Source of the DNA: Leisingera aquimarina DSM 24565
GTDB taxonomy: Bacteria > Pseudomonadota > Alphaproteobacteria > Rhodobacterales > Rhodobacteraceae
Reading direction: 5' to 3'
NCBI RefSeq assembly: GCF_000473165.1
Contig: NZ_KI421504.1
Coordinates: 186,001 to 250,000 of the forward strand
DNA: 64,000 bases
The position numbers and the translations under genes are program-made. Position 1 is the first letter of the stretch. The number at the start of each line of letters is the position of its first letter. The notes under the pieces were generated by a model, which searched no databases, was not told the DNA's origin, and was given only the letters and a program-made list of their open reading frames with translations. Positions 9,619 to 19,479 of this stretch are shown here, one piece after another.

Positions 9619-12600
9619 TTAATGAAAATCCCGGCTTGGAAACAGCCGTTTTGCCTGATCACACGGATGCATGGCGCGGGTGGGATAACGGGATTTTTTC
9701 GGGGTGTCATCTGTACGGGGACCTTCGGTTTTCAGGGCATCGGGCAGCGGGTGGCTCAGTTCAGATAGTTTATGAGATATATCCTGAATGTCCTGCGCAA
9801 TCAGATGCACCACGATGCCCTCCCGTTGCAGATAGCCCCGCACCTGCAGCAGCCGCCCGCCCATGACAATACGGCGGAAGCGTTCATACACCTTAGGCCA
9901 GACCACGACGTTGCTGATCCCGGTTTCATCCTCAAGTGTCAGGAAAATCACGCCGGATGCTGTCCCCGGACGTTGCCGGGTAATCACCAAGCCACACACG
10001 CTATAACAACCAAGCGCGATATCCTGCAACGCGGCATGAGTGACCAGCCCCGGTAGGGCAGGCCGCAAAAGTTCCATTGGATGCGCCCGCAGGCTCAGCC
10101 GAGTTGCGACATAATCCTCGGCCACTTCTTCGCCCAATTGCATGGTTGGTAAGTTAATTTGAGGTTCATCAATGGCTTCTCCATCAATGGGGTCATTGAA
10201 AAGCGGCAACGGATTGTGATCACGGATTGCCTTGACCGCCCAAAGCGCATCGCGCCGGGCAAGGCCTAGATCGAAAAATGCGTCTGCTTCCGCAAGGCGC
10301 GTCAACACATCAGGCCGCAATCCGGCGCGATGCCAAAGCGCTTCTGGGTTTGGATAGCCATTGCCACGCGCGGCCACGATCCAATTTGCATCTTCTTCCT
10401 TGAAACCTTTGATCTGACGAAATCCCAGCCGCAGGGCCAGCGCACCATCCGGGCGGCATTCTAAGGTGTTGTTCCATTCAGAATGGTTGACGCAAATGGC
10501 GCGCGTTTCAACATTATGTTCCCGTGCATCCCGCACGATCTGGGCCGGGGCATAAAAGCCCATGGGCTGAGAATTGAGAAGCGCACAGGCAAAAATTGCC
10601 GGATGGTGGCGTTTCAGCCAAGCCGACACATAGACCAGCATCGCAAAGGCCGCCGCGTGGCTTTCCGGAAAGCCGTAATCGGCAAAGCCTTCGATCTGGG
10701 AAAAGCAACGCTCAGCCACCTCAAGGTTATAGCCATTCTCCAGCATGCCGTTGATGAACTTATCCCGAAAGGTGCCAATGGTCCCCATGCGCCGGAACGA
10801 AGCCAGTGACCGGCGCAAATGATCCGCCTCTTCGGCGGTGAACCCGGCCCCAACCACGGCAATCTGCATCGCCTGTTCCTGAAACAGAGGCACGCCCAAT
10901 GTCCGTTCCGTGACCTTTTCCAACGCTGGACCAAAGGGTTCTGGTTTTTCCAAGCCATGACGCCGACGGATATAAGGGCGCACCATATCCCCCTGAATGG
11001 GGCCGGGGCGCACAATGGCAACCTCGATCACCAGATCATAAAATTCACATGGGCGCATACGGGGCAGGAAATTCATCTGTGCCCGGCTTTCCACCTGAAA
11101 AACGCCTACAGCATCAGCACGGCACAGCATATCATAGGTGTCAGAATCTTCTTGCGGGATTGACGCGATCGTATGTGTCTGACCCTCATGGTGCTGCAAA
11201 AGGTCGAATGCCTTTCGCACGCAACTTAGCATACCCAACCCCAGCACATCGACCTTCAAAATACCCAAGGCATCGATGTCATCTTTGTCCCATTCGATGA
11301 CCGTACGGTCCTCCATCGCTGCGTTCGAAATGGGTGATAACTCGTCCAGCCGTCCACGTGTAATGACAAAGCCACCCACATGCTGGGATAAATGGCGGGG
11401 AAACCCGATCACCTCACCAATCAGGCGAATGGTCTGCATCAAACGGCGGTCCTCTGGATCAAGGCCAAGTTCGCGAATGCGGTCCAGATCGACACCGTCA
11501 TTGGTCATGCCCCAGATTTGACTGGAAAGGCCCGCAGTCACATCTTGTGATAACCCCATGACCTTGCCCACTTCGCGGATTGCAGCCCGCGTGCGAAAAT
11601 GAATCACCGTTGCGCACAGCCCCGCGCGATGGCGACCGTATTTGCGGTAGATCCACTGGATCACCTCTTCGCGCCGCTCATGTTCAAAATCCACGTCGAT
11701 ATCTGGCGGCTCTCCCCTGTATTTTGACACGAAACGTTCAAAAACCATGGCGATCATATCTGGGCTGACATCGGTGATGCGTAACAGATAGCATAGGATG
11801 GAATTTGCCGCAGAACCGCGCCCCTGATAGAGGATGCTCTGTGATCTGGCGAATTGGGTGATGTCATGTACGGTCAGGAAGTAAGCCGGAAATTTTAACT
11901 CCTTCACCAAGGCCAATTCTTTTTCCATAAGCTGGACCGCGCGCTCTGGTGGGCCTGCCGGGTAACGATAGTGGAGCCCTTCATGGGCTAAACGTTCCAG
12001 ACGCGCCTGCGATGTTTCACCCTGCGCATCCTCATGAGGGTACTCATAAGACAATTCCCCCAGATCAAAACTGCATTTGTTGGCAATCTCAAGCGTCCGG
12101 CGCATCGCGCCGGGATGGTTGCGAAACAGCCGCGCCAGATCCTCTCCGGATTTCAGCCGACGCTCTGCGTTTGGCAGCGCACGGGTTCCAATCTGATCAA
12201 TGGTGATATGCTCACGCATGCAGGTCAGCACATCAGCCAGTTGCCTGCGGCTGGCCCGGTGCATCAAAACATCACCGACTGCGACCATCGGCGCGGATAC
12301 CCTATGCGCCAGCCGGGCGCAGGCCGTCAGGTAGCCTTGGTCAGTTCCGTCATACCGCGGCGCCGCGCCCAGAAAAACGTAATTGGAAAAATGTCGCCGC
12401 ATGGCCTGAATATCAGGCGCAACCTCATCCAAACCCGCTTGCGGCATGGCTATCAAAATCATGCCTTTGCAAGCGGTTACCATGTCTTTGCGGTAAAGAT
12501 CGCATTGTCCTTTTTTTGCCCGACGCTTGCCTAACGTCAGCAACCGGGTCAGCCGTTTATAGCCCGCCCGGTCACAGGGCAAAGCAAGCCAATGCACCGG

Positions 12601-13002
12601 GCTGTCCTCTAAAATCAAACGGCAGCCAACTATCAGTTTTGGCAGTGAAAATGCAGTCGGTTTCACAATCGGGTCAGGTCGCCCAACCTCTTGCCGAGAA
12701 GACGAAACGACCCGATGCTGGGACCGGATCTGCACCGCGTCTTGCGGCTCACGCTTCAGCTCTTTCAGCGCCGTCCAGGCCCGCACCACTCCGGCGAGGG
12801 AATTATGATCTGTTATGGCAATGGCGGACAGACCCAGTTCAGCCGCACGCATCACCATTTCTTCGGGATGTGAGGCCCCGGCCAGAAAGGTGAAATTCGT
12901 CGTCACGCAAAGTTCCGCATAGGCCTGCCCCTGTGCATGGGCATCCAGCATGTCCCGGCAAAAGGCCTCGACCGGGCGATGCATACGGTTCACCTCAATC
13001 AT
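9619..13002 (-). CDS. dnaE2: Error-prone DNA polymerase DnaE2
   Basis: C-family polymerase (1127 residues) that performs SOS-type translesion synthesis with ImuA and ImuB. The N-terminal PHP domain starts YAELCVTTNFTFLAGASHPE (29-47) and includes AITDHNSLAG. The catalytic module has GRGSAANS (394-401) and the acidic motif PPDIDVDF with Asp434, Asp436 and Asp438. The C-terminus has an OB-fold (GVIFLTLEDETGISNVVVWP). The start overlaps the imuB stop by four bases. The gene is visibly richer in A+T than the flanking chromosome. Length and motifs are intact, so it is probably functional. Confidence 0.93.
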   Translation of the reverse strand: MIEVNRMHRPVEAFCRDMLDAHAQGQAYAELCVTTNFTFLAGASHPEEMVMRAAELGLSAIAITDHNSLAGVVRAWTALKELKREPQDAVQIRSQHRVVSSSRQEVGRPDPIVKPTAFSLPKLIVGCRLILEDSPVHWLALPCDRAGYKRLTRLLTLGKRRAKKGQCDLYRKDMVTACKGMILIAMPQAGLDEVAPDIQAMRRHFSNYVFLGAAPRYDGTDQGYLTACARLAHRVSAPMVAVGDVLMHRASRRQLADVLTCMREHITIDQIGTRALPNAERRLKSGEDLARLFRNHPGAMRRTLEIANKCSFDLGELSYEYPHEDAQGETSQARLERLAHEGLHYRYPAGPPERAVQLMEKELALVKELKFPAYFLTVHDITQFARSQSILYQGRGSAANSILCYLLRITDVSPDMIAMVFERFVSKYRGEPPDIDVDFEHERREEVIQWIYRKYGRHRAGLCATVIHFRTRAAIREVGKVMGLSQDVTAGLSSQIWGMTNDGVDLDRIRELGLDPEDRRLMQTIRLIGEVIGFPRHLSQHVGGFVITRGRLDELSPISNAAMEDRTVIEWDKDDIDALGILKVDVLGLGMLSCVRKAFDLLQHHEGQTHTIASIPQEDSDTYDMLCRADAVGVFQVESRAQMNFLPRMRPCEFYDLVIEVAIVRPGPIQGDMVRPYIRRRHGLEKPEPFGPALEKVTERTLGVPLFQEQAMQIAVVGAGFTAEEADHLRRSLASFRRMGTIGTFRDKFINGMLENGYNLEVAERCFSQIEGFADYGFPESHAAAFAMLVYVSAWLKRHHPAIFACALLNSQPMGFYAPAQIVRDAREHNVETRAICVNHSEWNNTLECRPDGALALRLGFRQIKGFKEEDANWIVAARGNGYPNPEALWHRAGLRPDVLTRLAEADAFFDLGLARRDALWAVKAIRDHNPLPLFNDPIDGEAIDEPQINLPTMQLGEEVAEDYVATRLSLRAHPMELLRPALPGLVTHAALQDIALGCYSVCGLVITRQRPGTASGVIFLTLEDETGISNVVVWPKVYERFRRIVMGGRLLQVRGYLQREGIVVHLIAQDIQDISHKLSELSHPLPDALKTEGPRTDDTPKKSRYPTRAMHPCDQAKRLFPSRDFH

Positions 13003-14477
13003 GCGAATTCTCCATGCACAAACCAGCCTGGATTTTGCGGGGTATAAAACAACCAGAGCCTTCGCCCTTGTGTCGTCTCAACCCGCCAGTAATCCCGCAA
13101 ACCAGAGCGCCAGTTTTCATCCTCAAGCCACCATTCCGGCGCGATGCGTTCGGGCCCCGTGACACGGCCCGTGGTCAAAGAGATGCGCCGCCAACGAAAA
13201 CGGCTTGGCGGGTGCGGCCCCATTCCGGCAATCGGTTCTGGCCGAAACAGGCAAAGAGGGCGGGGATTTGCGCCGCCCCAACCATTTTGCGGTTCAGAAT
13301 AAGCAGCAGGTGCAATGAGAAAGCTGCGCTCTGGAATGTGGCTATCTGCGGGCAGGAACCGCTGGATATTGTCCAGGCCGATGCGTGTACCAAGACGGGT
13401 GATCAGATCGTCCAGCTTATCTTTGCCGCGGTCCGATACATGGCTGATCTGTTGCACGGGCAGGGTTTCGACCTGTGTTGCCTCCAGCCGCAATTGATCG
13501 ATGCCAAAACCGGCCGCAACCTCGGCCAATCCCCGTTCAAACAGCCGCAGAATACGTGTTGGATCCCGCAAAGGACGCGCCAGACGCAGCTCAACCTGTT
13601 GCTGACCTTGATCCACCCGGCGCAACGAAATGCACAGCATGCGTGCCCCCATCTCTTGCGCCTTCAGTTTGCTGCAAAGTTGCATCAGCAACCGTTCGGT
13701 TCCCGCCATGACATCTGTCAGCAATCCGATCGGTTCCGGCAGTGTTATCCGCACACCGTAATGCGGGGGATCGTTCAGCGGCGTGATCTCTTCGGGCTGT
13801 GTGCCAAGCGCCTGATCAAGCCGCAGCAAAAGATCCGGGCCAAACCGACGGGTCAGCGGCGCGCGCGGAACTGTCGCAAGATCACCAATCTTGCGCAATC
13901 CTAACCGTTGCAGTGCAACAGATGTTTTTTCCTCAAGGCGTAGCGCAGCCACGGGCAGGGTTTCAAGCGCGCCCAGCATATCATCAGAAGGGGCAATTCC
14001 CTCACCATAATGGGCCAACGCCCAAGCCGCCCCGCGCGTATTCCCAAGCCCGATTTGCACAGAAAGCCCCGCCCGCGACAAGCGCCTGCGCATGTCCACG
14101 ATCATGGCCGGTTCTCCCCCTAAAAGATGCGCTGCCCCTGTTATGTCAAGAACCAATCCATCCTCACCTTCCACCCCCACCCAAGGGCAATAGCGGGTCG
14201 CCCAGCGACGCAGGATATGCAGAAACTGCTGGTCTCTTACAGGATCAGCTGGGGTGCTTTGCAGGCTTGGACAAAAGGCCCGAGCATCAGCATAGGACAT
14301 CCCCCGGTGCAATCCCAGCCGCGCGGCATCGCCGTTCAAGCAATATATCCGATTGGCGTTCTGCTGTTTGAGGGTCAGCGCAAAGGGGCCATCAATCAGG
14401 CGCTGGCGTAAAGCCCGGTCACTTGCCAGCCGGGGGAACCACAATGAGACGACGCGACGCTGTATGCCATCGAACAT
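12999..14477 (-). CDS. imuB: ImuB, inactive Y-family polymerase homologue (mutasome adaptor)
   Basis: 492-residue Y-family-like protein that links the beta clamp, ImuA and DnaE2 in damage-induced mutagenesis. It begins MFDGIQRRVVSLWFPRLASDR, the usual ImuB start; the longer in-frame extension would cover most of imuA's coding sequence and is rejected. The palm region GVEGEDGLVLDITGAAHLLGGE lacks the SxDE pair of active Y polymerases, as expected for ImuB. The little-finger region and C-terminal tail are present. Its start overlaps the 3-prime end of imuA by about 59 bases, and its stop overlaps the dnaE2 start. Co-transcribed as imuA-imuB-dnaE2. Confidence 0.9.
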   Translation of the reverse strand: MFDGIQRRVVSLWFPRLASDRALRQRLIDGPFALTLKQQNANRIYCLNGDAARLGLHRGMSYADARAFCPSLQSTPADPVRDQQFLHILRRWATRYCPWVGVEGEDGLVLDITGAAHLLGGEPAMIVDMRRRLSRAGLSVQIGLGNTRGAAWALAHYGEGIAPSDDMLGALETLPVAALRLEEKTSVALQRLGLRKIGDLATVPRAPLTRRFGPDLLLRLDQALGTQPEEITPLNDPPHYGVRITLPEPIGLLTDVMAGTERLLMQLCSKLKAQEMGARMLCISLRRVDQGQQQVELRLARPLRDPTRILRLFERGLAEVAAGFGIDQLRLEATQVETLPVQQISHVSDRGKDKLDDLITRLGTRIGLDNIQRFLPADSHIPERSFLIAPAAYSEPQNGWGGANPRPLCLFRPEPIAGMGPHPPSRFRWRRISLTTGRVTGPERIAPEWWLEDENWRSGLRDYWRVETTQGRRLWLFYTPQNPGWFVHGEFA

Positions 14478-14985
14478 TCCAGACACCCAATGTTCCTGAT
14501 TTGTTCTTAATAAGCTCCCATTTTTGCAATGTCGAGTCCTGAGGAGGGGAACTGGCATCATAAGCAGGGCTGCAGCGCCACCGGGTTTCTGCGGCATTGC
14601 TGCCCATGCCCTCGGGAATAATTGCCACCCCGGTGGATATTCCATCCCGCGCAGCCAATTGCAATCTCCGCCCTTCGGTCAAGCCGATGGGCTGGCTTAG
14701 CGTCATCACAACAAGTGTGACGGCCCCGGATCGCAACGCATTTTCTGCGACGGCTAAAACCTCCTTTTGGTCTTTGGCACTACAAAGGGTCACAGCGGCC
14801 GGATCAATGAAATCAGAAAAGCCATTGGGGTTGAGCTGGACGGTGTCCCACGCTTCACGCACCCACAGGAGTTTTCCGCCCAGCCTTGTGGCCAGCGTAA
14901 AAACAAACACAAACGCCCCCGCACCGCTAACTTCATGGGTTCGAGCATTGGTTGGAGGAAAAAAACGTATATCAGAGCCGTGCAT
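14419..14985 (-). CDS. imuA: ImuA, RecA/SulA-like mutasome accessory protein
   Basis: 188-residue protein of the ImuA family, with the characteristic strand GGKLLWVREAWDTVQLNP and a second core block ALRSGAVTLVVMTLSQPIGL followed by GRRLQLAARDG. It is the first gene of the cassette and regulates ImuB/DnaE2 access to DNA. It is a little short compared with relatives (about 190-260 residues), but the core is complete. I looked for the GTTC-N7-GTTC LexA box used by related bacteria in the 140 bases upstream and do not see one, so damage control is unproven here. Confidence 0.83.
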   Translation of the reverse strand: MHGSDIRFFPPTNARTHEVSGAGAFVFVFTLATRLGGKLLWVREAWDTVQLNPNGFSDFIDPAAVTLCSAKDQKEVLAVAENALRSGAVTLVVMTLSQPIGLTEGRRLQLAARDGISTGVAIIPEGMGSNAAETRWRCSPAYDASSPPQDSTLQKWELIKNKSGTLGVWNVRWHTASRRLIVVPPAGK

Positions 14986-15132
14986 ACCTGAGATTAGCAG
15001 CAGATGGCAGTATTGAAAAACACTAGCATATCATCAAAGCAGACTTTGGTGCAGTCGCCGCGAAATGGCGCTTTGAATAGCCCCATGGTTAGTGGGCGCC
15101 TTCTTCCCTAACTTTGAGGCAAGGAGACCATG

Positions 15133-15345
15133 ATGAGCAGCGACGATTTCAAGCGGGATGCTGTCGTGCAGATTACCCGGCGGGGTTACCTGGTCAAAGA
15201 GGTTTCAGAGCGTCTTTGGGTCAGTCAGCACTCCCTCTATGCATGGAAACGGCAGTTTGCGAAAGCATCGTCCGGGGAGGTTGAGAAGGACGCCGAGATC
15301 CGTCGCCTGAAGAAGGAGTTGGCGCGCTTCAGAGGAGCGCAACAT
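15133..15345 (+). pseudogene. IS3 family OrfA fragment
   Basis: Begins MSSDDFKRDAVVQITRRGYL with a GGCAAGGAG ribosome site, continues through a helix-turn-helix (VKEVSERLWVSQHSLYAWKR) and the leucine-zipper part ASSGEVEKDAEIRRLKKELA, then loses similarity after an ILKK-type motif read in another frame. OrfB is absent. Remnant of an IS3 element next to the upstream end of the IS110 copy. Confidence 0.7.
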
Positions 15346-15581
15346 CCTAAAAAACCGTTCTGGGCCGCAGCCCGCCTGTGCGCGGTAGCAACAGCCTGTG
15401 ATACGCTTCACTCGAAGGGCAGTTGCCGATGGCTTATTGGTGGGCTGGACCCCGTTAAAAAACGTGACACATGGGCTGATGCGCATTTGGGAGTGGTGTC
15501 GCCGCTGTCGTGGCGATCCCGGTTAGGAAGATGATGAACTTGTATGGTCCACGCCCTTCGCCTTGAACGGAGGAAATGCCA

Positions 15582-15870
15582 TGACAAAGCCCAAGACCGG
15601 CGGCCACCCGGACCTGACGATGGTCAATCCTTGTGCGGCGGCGATTGATATCGGCTCGACCATGCACATGGCTGCTGTAAACCCCGACGCTGACGCTATG
15701 CCGGTGCGCGCCTTCGGGACGTTTACCCGGGATCTGCACAACCTTGCCGCCTGGTTTCGGTCGTCCGGTGTTACCAGCGTGGCCATGGAGTCGACCGGCG
15801 TTTACCGGATACCGGCTTTCGAGATCCTTGAGGCTCATGGCTTCGAGATCACTCGCCACGGTCCCGCGCG
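15582..15870 (+). pseudogene. IS110 family transposase, N-terminal part (split gene)
   Basis: N-terminal DEDD domain: AAAIDIGSTMHMAAVNPD (first Asp), then AWFRSSGVTSVAMESTGVYR (catalytic Glu context) and EILEAHGFEI, where similarity ends. The missing continuation resumes at about 17097. About 25 residues, including the second conserved Asp region (KTDVNDAQW in relatives), are lost at the junction. The upstream 60 bases look like the normal IS110 left end. An IS3 sequence occupies the gap. Confidence 0.75.
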
Positions 15871-15963
15871 CGGGGCCATGATACGATGCGCAGGCATCTG
15901 TCTGAAGTGGTCCCGGTTTTCTGGACAGGTCAGCGGCTGATCTAAGGTGTATCCGGTTAGTTT

Positions 15964-16818
15964 TCATGCCGCCAATTTCTGATCTCGACCGCGCCAATAT
16001 GCCTCCTTCGGCGTTCTGCGCTCAAGGGAAGAATGGGGCCGTTCGGTGTTGTAAAATGCCATCCAGTTGCTGATGACCCGCCGGGCCTGAAAGCCGTCCT
16101 GGATTTCCTCGAGATAGGCCGCTTCCTGTTTCAGGGACCGCCACAGGCGTTCGATGAAGATGTTGTCCATGTACCGTCCGCGGCCATCCATCGAGATACG
16201 CACCCCGGCCTCGGTCAGTGAAGTGATCCAAGCCAATCCGGTGAGCTGGGAGCCATGATCGGTATTCATGATCTCGGGCGGACCGAATTTGGCGATGGCC
16301 TCCTTCAAAGCGTCAACGCAGAAGTCCGCGTGCATCGTGTTCGACAGCCGCCAGCTTAGCACCTTGCGCGTGGCCCAATCCATGATTGCGACCAGATAGA
16401 GGAAGCCGCGCTTCACCGGGATGAAGGTGATGTCGGCGCACCAGACCTGGTTGGGCCGGTCGATCTTTTTCTTTCTCAGCAAATACGGAAAGATCGGGTG
16501 TTGCGGATGCGGCTGGCTGGTTCGCGGCCGCTTGTAAATCGCCTCAAGACCCATCCTGGCCATCAGGCGGCGCACGCGATGGCGCCCAACAGTTTTGCCT
16601 TCCCAGCGCAGATATGCCGCGATCTGGCGCGACCCGAAGAACGGATACTTCGTGAACACGCGGTCGATCTCATTCATCATCGCAAGCGTGTCAGGGTTGA
16701 TCCCGGTCGGCGTGTAATAGAACCCGGAGCGGCTGAGCTGAACCAGCTTGCACTGCTGGCTGATGCTGAGCTTCGGGTGATCGCGACGGATCATGGCGCG
16801 CTTCTTGCCGGGGCTCAC
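15964..16818 (-). CDS. IS3 family transposase OrfB
   Basis: 284-residue DDE integrase-type transposase. It starts at a GTG (MSPGKKRAMIRRDHPKLSIS) overlapping the OrfA stop. The HTH_21 segment RDHPKLSISQQCKLVQLSRS is followed by the catalytic core: Asp in QVWCADITFIPV, Asp in IMNTDHGSQLTG and Glu in NIFIERLWRSLKQE. The C-terminus YNTERPHSSLERRTPKEAYW is normal. All three acidic residues are present, so the protein itself may be active. It is lodged, antisense, inside a broken IS110 gene. Confidence 0.88.
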   Translation of the reverse strand: MSPGKKRAMIRRDHPKLSISQQCKLVQLSRSGFYYTPTGINPDTLAMMNEIDRVFTKYPFFGSRQIAAYLRWEGKTVGRHRVRRLMARMGLEAIYKRPRTSQPHPQHPIFPYLLRKKKIDRPNQVWCADITFIPVKRGFLYLVAIMDWATRKVLSWRLSNTMHADFCVDALKEAIAKFGPPEIMNTDHGSQLTGLAWITSLTEAGVRISMDGRGRYMDNIFIERLWRSLKQEAAYLEEIQDGFQARRVISNWMAFYNTERPHSSLERRTPKEAYWRGRDQKLAA

Positions 16819-17096
16819 CTTTTGAGCCCTTCTGACAAAAAATCATTCTCGACTGCCAACCTCCCGATCTTGGCATGCAGTTCTTTGACCTCCGCTTCCG
16901 TTGGGCCGCTTTGCTTACCACCGGAGAACACGTCCGCCATCCCATCAATGGCCTGCCGCTTCCAGGTGCTGACCTGGTTCGGGTGCAGCTGATGCTTCGC
17001 TGCGATCTCCTGAACGGTCTTGTCACCGCGCAGCGCCTCAAGCGCAACCTTGGCTTTAAACTGATCTGTAAAGTTCCGCCGCTGCGCCAGTTGCAT
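16815..17096 (-). CDS. IS3 family transposase OrfA, fused at its 5-prime end to IS110
   Basis: 94-residue DNA-binding OrfA: RRNFTDQFKAKVALEALRG, QEIAAKHQLHPNQVSTWKRQ (helix-turn-helix) and a zipper ending AVENDFLSEGLKR. Relatives start MAQRRNFTDEF; here the start codon lies in IS110 sequence (MQLAQRRN), so the IS3 left inverted repeat and leader are gone. OrfA and OrfB overlap, consistent with the programmed frameshift of IS3 elements. With one end missing, the element should not transpose on its own. Confidence 0.82.
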   Translation of the reverse strand: MQLAQRRNFTDQFKAKVALEALRGDKTVQEIAAKHQLHPNQVSTWKRQAIDGMADVFSGGKQSGPTEAEVKELHAKIGRLAVENDFLSEGLKR

Positions 17097-18090
17097 TCCT
17101 ATGGGCTGCTCCGCGGTAGTTTCCGGCCCGACGCCGAGATCGCCACCTTGCTTGCCGACATGCACCAACGGGAACGGCTCACCGAGTATGCGGCCGCCCA
17201 TATCCAGCACATGCAGAAGGCGCTGATGGAGATGAACCTTCAGTTGCATCATGTCGTCTCCGGCATCACAGGCGCGACGGGTATGCGGATCATCCGCGCC
17301 ATTGTCGTCGGCGAACGTGATCCGGAGGTGCTCGCCGCATTCCGGGATATTCGCTGCAAATCCTCTATCGACACGATCAAGGCTGCGCTGGTCGGCAATG
17401 ACCGGGGTGAACACGTTTTTGCCCTGACGCAATCATTGGAATTGTACGATTTCTACAAGGCCAGGATCGAAGACTGCGACGGCAAGTTGGAGGCCGCCGT
17501 GGCGGCGCTGACCATCAAAGCCAGGGGGAAGCTGGCGCCGCTGCCCAAGGCGCGGATCAAGGGCAAGCAGCACAATGCACCTGCCTTCGATGTGCGGGCT
17601 GCTCTCTACGGGGTGCTGGGCATGGATCTGACACAGATCCACGGTCTCGGGCCATCACTGGTTCTGAAGCTGATCGCCGAATGCGGCACGGACCTGAGGG
17701 CATGGAAGAGCGCCAAGCACTTCACCTCATGGCTTTGTTTGGCTCCAGGAAACAAGATCTCCGGCGGCAAGCTGTTATCCTCGCGAACACGCCGGTCCTC
17801 CAGCCGTGCAGCGGCACTCTTGCGCCTGGCGGCCACGACGATCGGTCGAAGCGACACGGCCTTGGGCGCGTTCTATCGGAGGCTGTCATCACGGATCGGC
17901 AAGCAGAAGGCGGTCACGGCGACAGCCCGCAAGATCGCTGTTTTGTTCTACAATGCCATTCGGGACGGGATGTCATACCAGGATCAGGGTGCGGCCGCCT
18001 ACGACGAACGTCATCGGCAACGTGTTTTGACCAACCTGCGGCGACGCGCCAGAACGTTGGGATATTCATTAGCCCCTGGCCCCCGGAAGC
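17090..18090 (+). pseudogene. IS110 family transposase, C-terminal part (split gene)
   Basis: Continuation of the split IS110 gene: RQLHSYGLLRGSFRPDAEIA, the coiled region AAHIQHMQKALMEMNLQLHH, the Transposase_20 domain VLGMDLTQIHGLGPSLVLKL and SAKHFTSWLCLAPGNKISGG, ending VLTNLRRRARTLGYSLAP. The frame stays open to 18377, but the sequence after about 18090 no longer looks like transposase. The N-terminal half is 1.2 kb upstream beyond the IS3 genes. Without its DEDD domain this part is not functional. Confidence 0.8.
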
Positions 18091-18289
18091 GGCTGTTTCT
18101 TAGGAAGTCACCGCGTATTTCGCCAGGGATGCAAAGTGAGATACGCGTTCGTGGCCATGTATCGCGGGCAGTTTTCAGTGCGGGCGATGTGCCGGCGGTC
18201 ATGATCTTGAACTTGTTGGGGAACTCGCACCGATCCTGGCCTTGGGGCAGCCTGAATCAACGAAGCACCCGCTGTTGGCAGGGGCTTGG

Positions 18290-18358
18290 TCGGAAACATT
18301 GGTTGCGGGAGCAGGCAACCGCCGTATCCTACCTGCCCTCTCCACAATCATATAAACC
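18290..18358 (+). pseudogene. C-terminal tail of a serine recombinase (remnant)
   Basis: Reads VAGAGNRRILPALSTII followed by a stop, in a different frame from the open run-on of the IS110 gene. The same tail (LVTGTGNRRILPVLSAN) ends the serine recombinase fragment at 32.1 kb, and similarity continues about 30 bases past the stop in both places. Only this short tail is present. Confidence 0.5.
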
Positions 18359-19389
18359 TAAGATAGTGCACAGCTAACGGCAGCTTCGCTACAGGTTTTT
18401 CGGACGCCACGCGCGACGTTTGAGTGATGCGCGGCCTTGCCTGGCGTCGGAGAAGCGCGCAAGCGGGAAATCGCGGTGCTGGAATTGGGCAGGCCAGCTG
18501 GCTCTATGGGGGTTTGAAGCGGTTGATTGCCTTGGTTCTTGTTCTGCAGGTTGGGCCAACTGCGCTCGTCGCAGGCAGCTTCTGCATGGATGCTGTGAGC
18601 TTTGAGGGGCATGCGCCGCACCTCGCGGGGCTCGGCAACTTTCTCACCTCTCCTATCCGGGTTGCGGGCATGCCGGATTGGCCGCAAGCGGTATCGCGAG
18701 CAGCGGCGATTGGACTTTCGGTCTTTGGCGCGCGTGTCATGCGGCAGCCCTCGCTGTTCCTGGCGGCGCCCTGGGCTGGTGTTCCTGCGGGAACGTTTCG
18801 ATGATGATCAGGTGCCCGCCGCAGCAGGGGCATGGCAGCGCGAGGACGCGGGCGGGTGCCTCGGCGTCACCGGCCGTGCCATCGTGCGCGAGACCCGGAT
18901 CTGACTGCCCGGCCCCGAGCCGTTCCCGGATCCTGGCGGTATTGGCGGCACGGTTGCCATTCCCGAAGAAGCCGTAGTGGCGGATGCGATGCCGCCCCTT
19001 GGGCAGGACATGGATCAGGAACCGGCGGATGAACTCGCCGGCCTTCAGGGTCATGCTGGTTTGCCGCCCGGGGCCGTGGACGCGGTAATCCTTGACGCGG
19101 AAGGTGAGGCCCCGGCCGTCCATGCGGATCAGGCGGCTGTTGGAGATCGCGGCACGGTGGGTGTAGCGCGACAGGTATGCCAGCCCTGCCCTGGGTCCGG
19201 CGAAGGGTTCCTTGGCATACACGACCCAACCGATCCTGCGCAGCGGTTGCAGGAAAGCGTCGAAGGCCGCGCGATCCGCAAGCCCGCCGAGGATGAAGCG
19301 GCGGTAGAGGCGGGACAGCACCCGGACGGAGAGGAAGAAGTTCCCGCGGCAGGCGATCCACCGCGCACCGTCCGCAGACAGGCCGCCGT

Positions 19390-19436
19390 CCCACTGCCTG
19401 GCAGGCGATTGCGCAGCAATCTGCCGAGAGGGGGGC
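19390..19436 (-). repeat. Palindromic insert type A in IS91 copy 2 (run of six C, in frame)
   Basis: Same element and same site as at 8004-8053, read on the minus strand: C6, TCTC, GGCAGATTGC, loop, GCAAT-CGC-CTGCC. The six-C form keeps tnpA open and adds about 14 codons. Confidence 0.7.
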
Positions 19437-19479
19437 ACGATCATGTGGACATGCGGGTGGTGCGTCATCGCCGAGCCCG

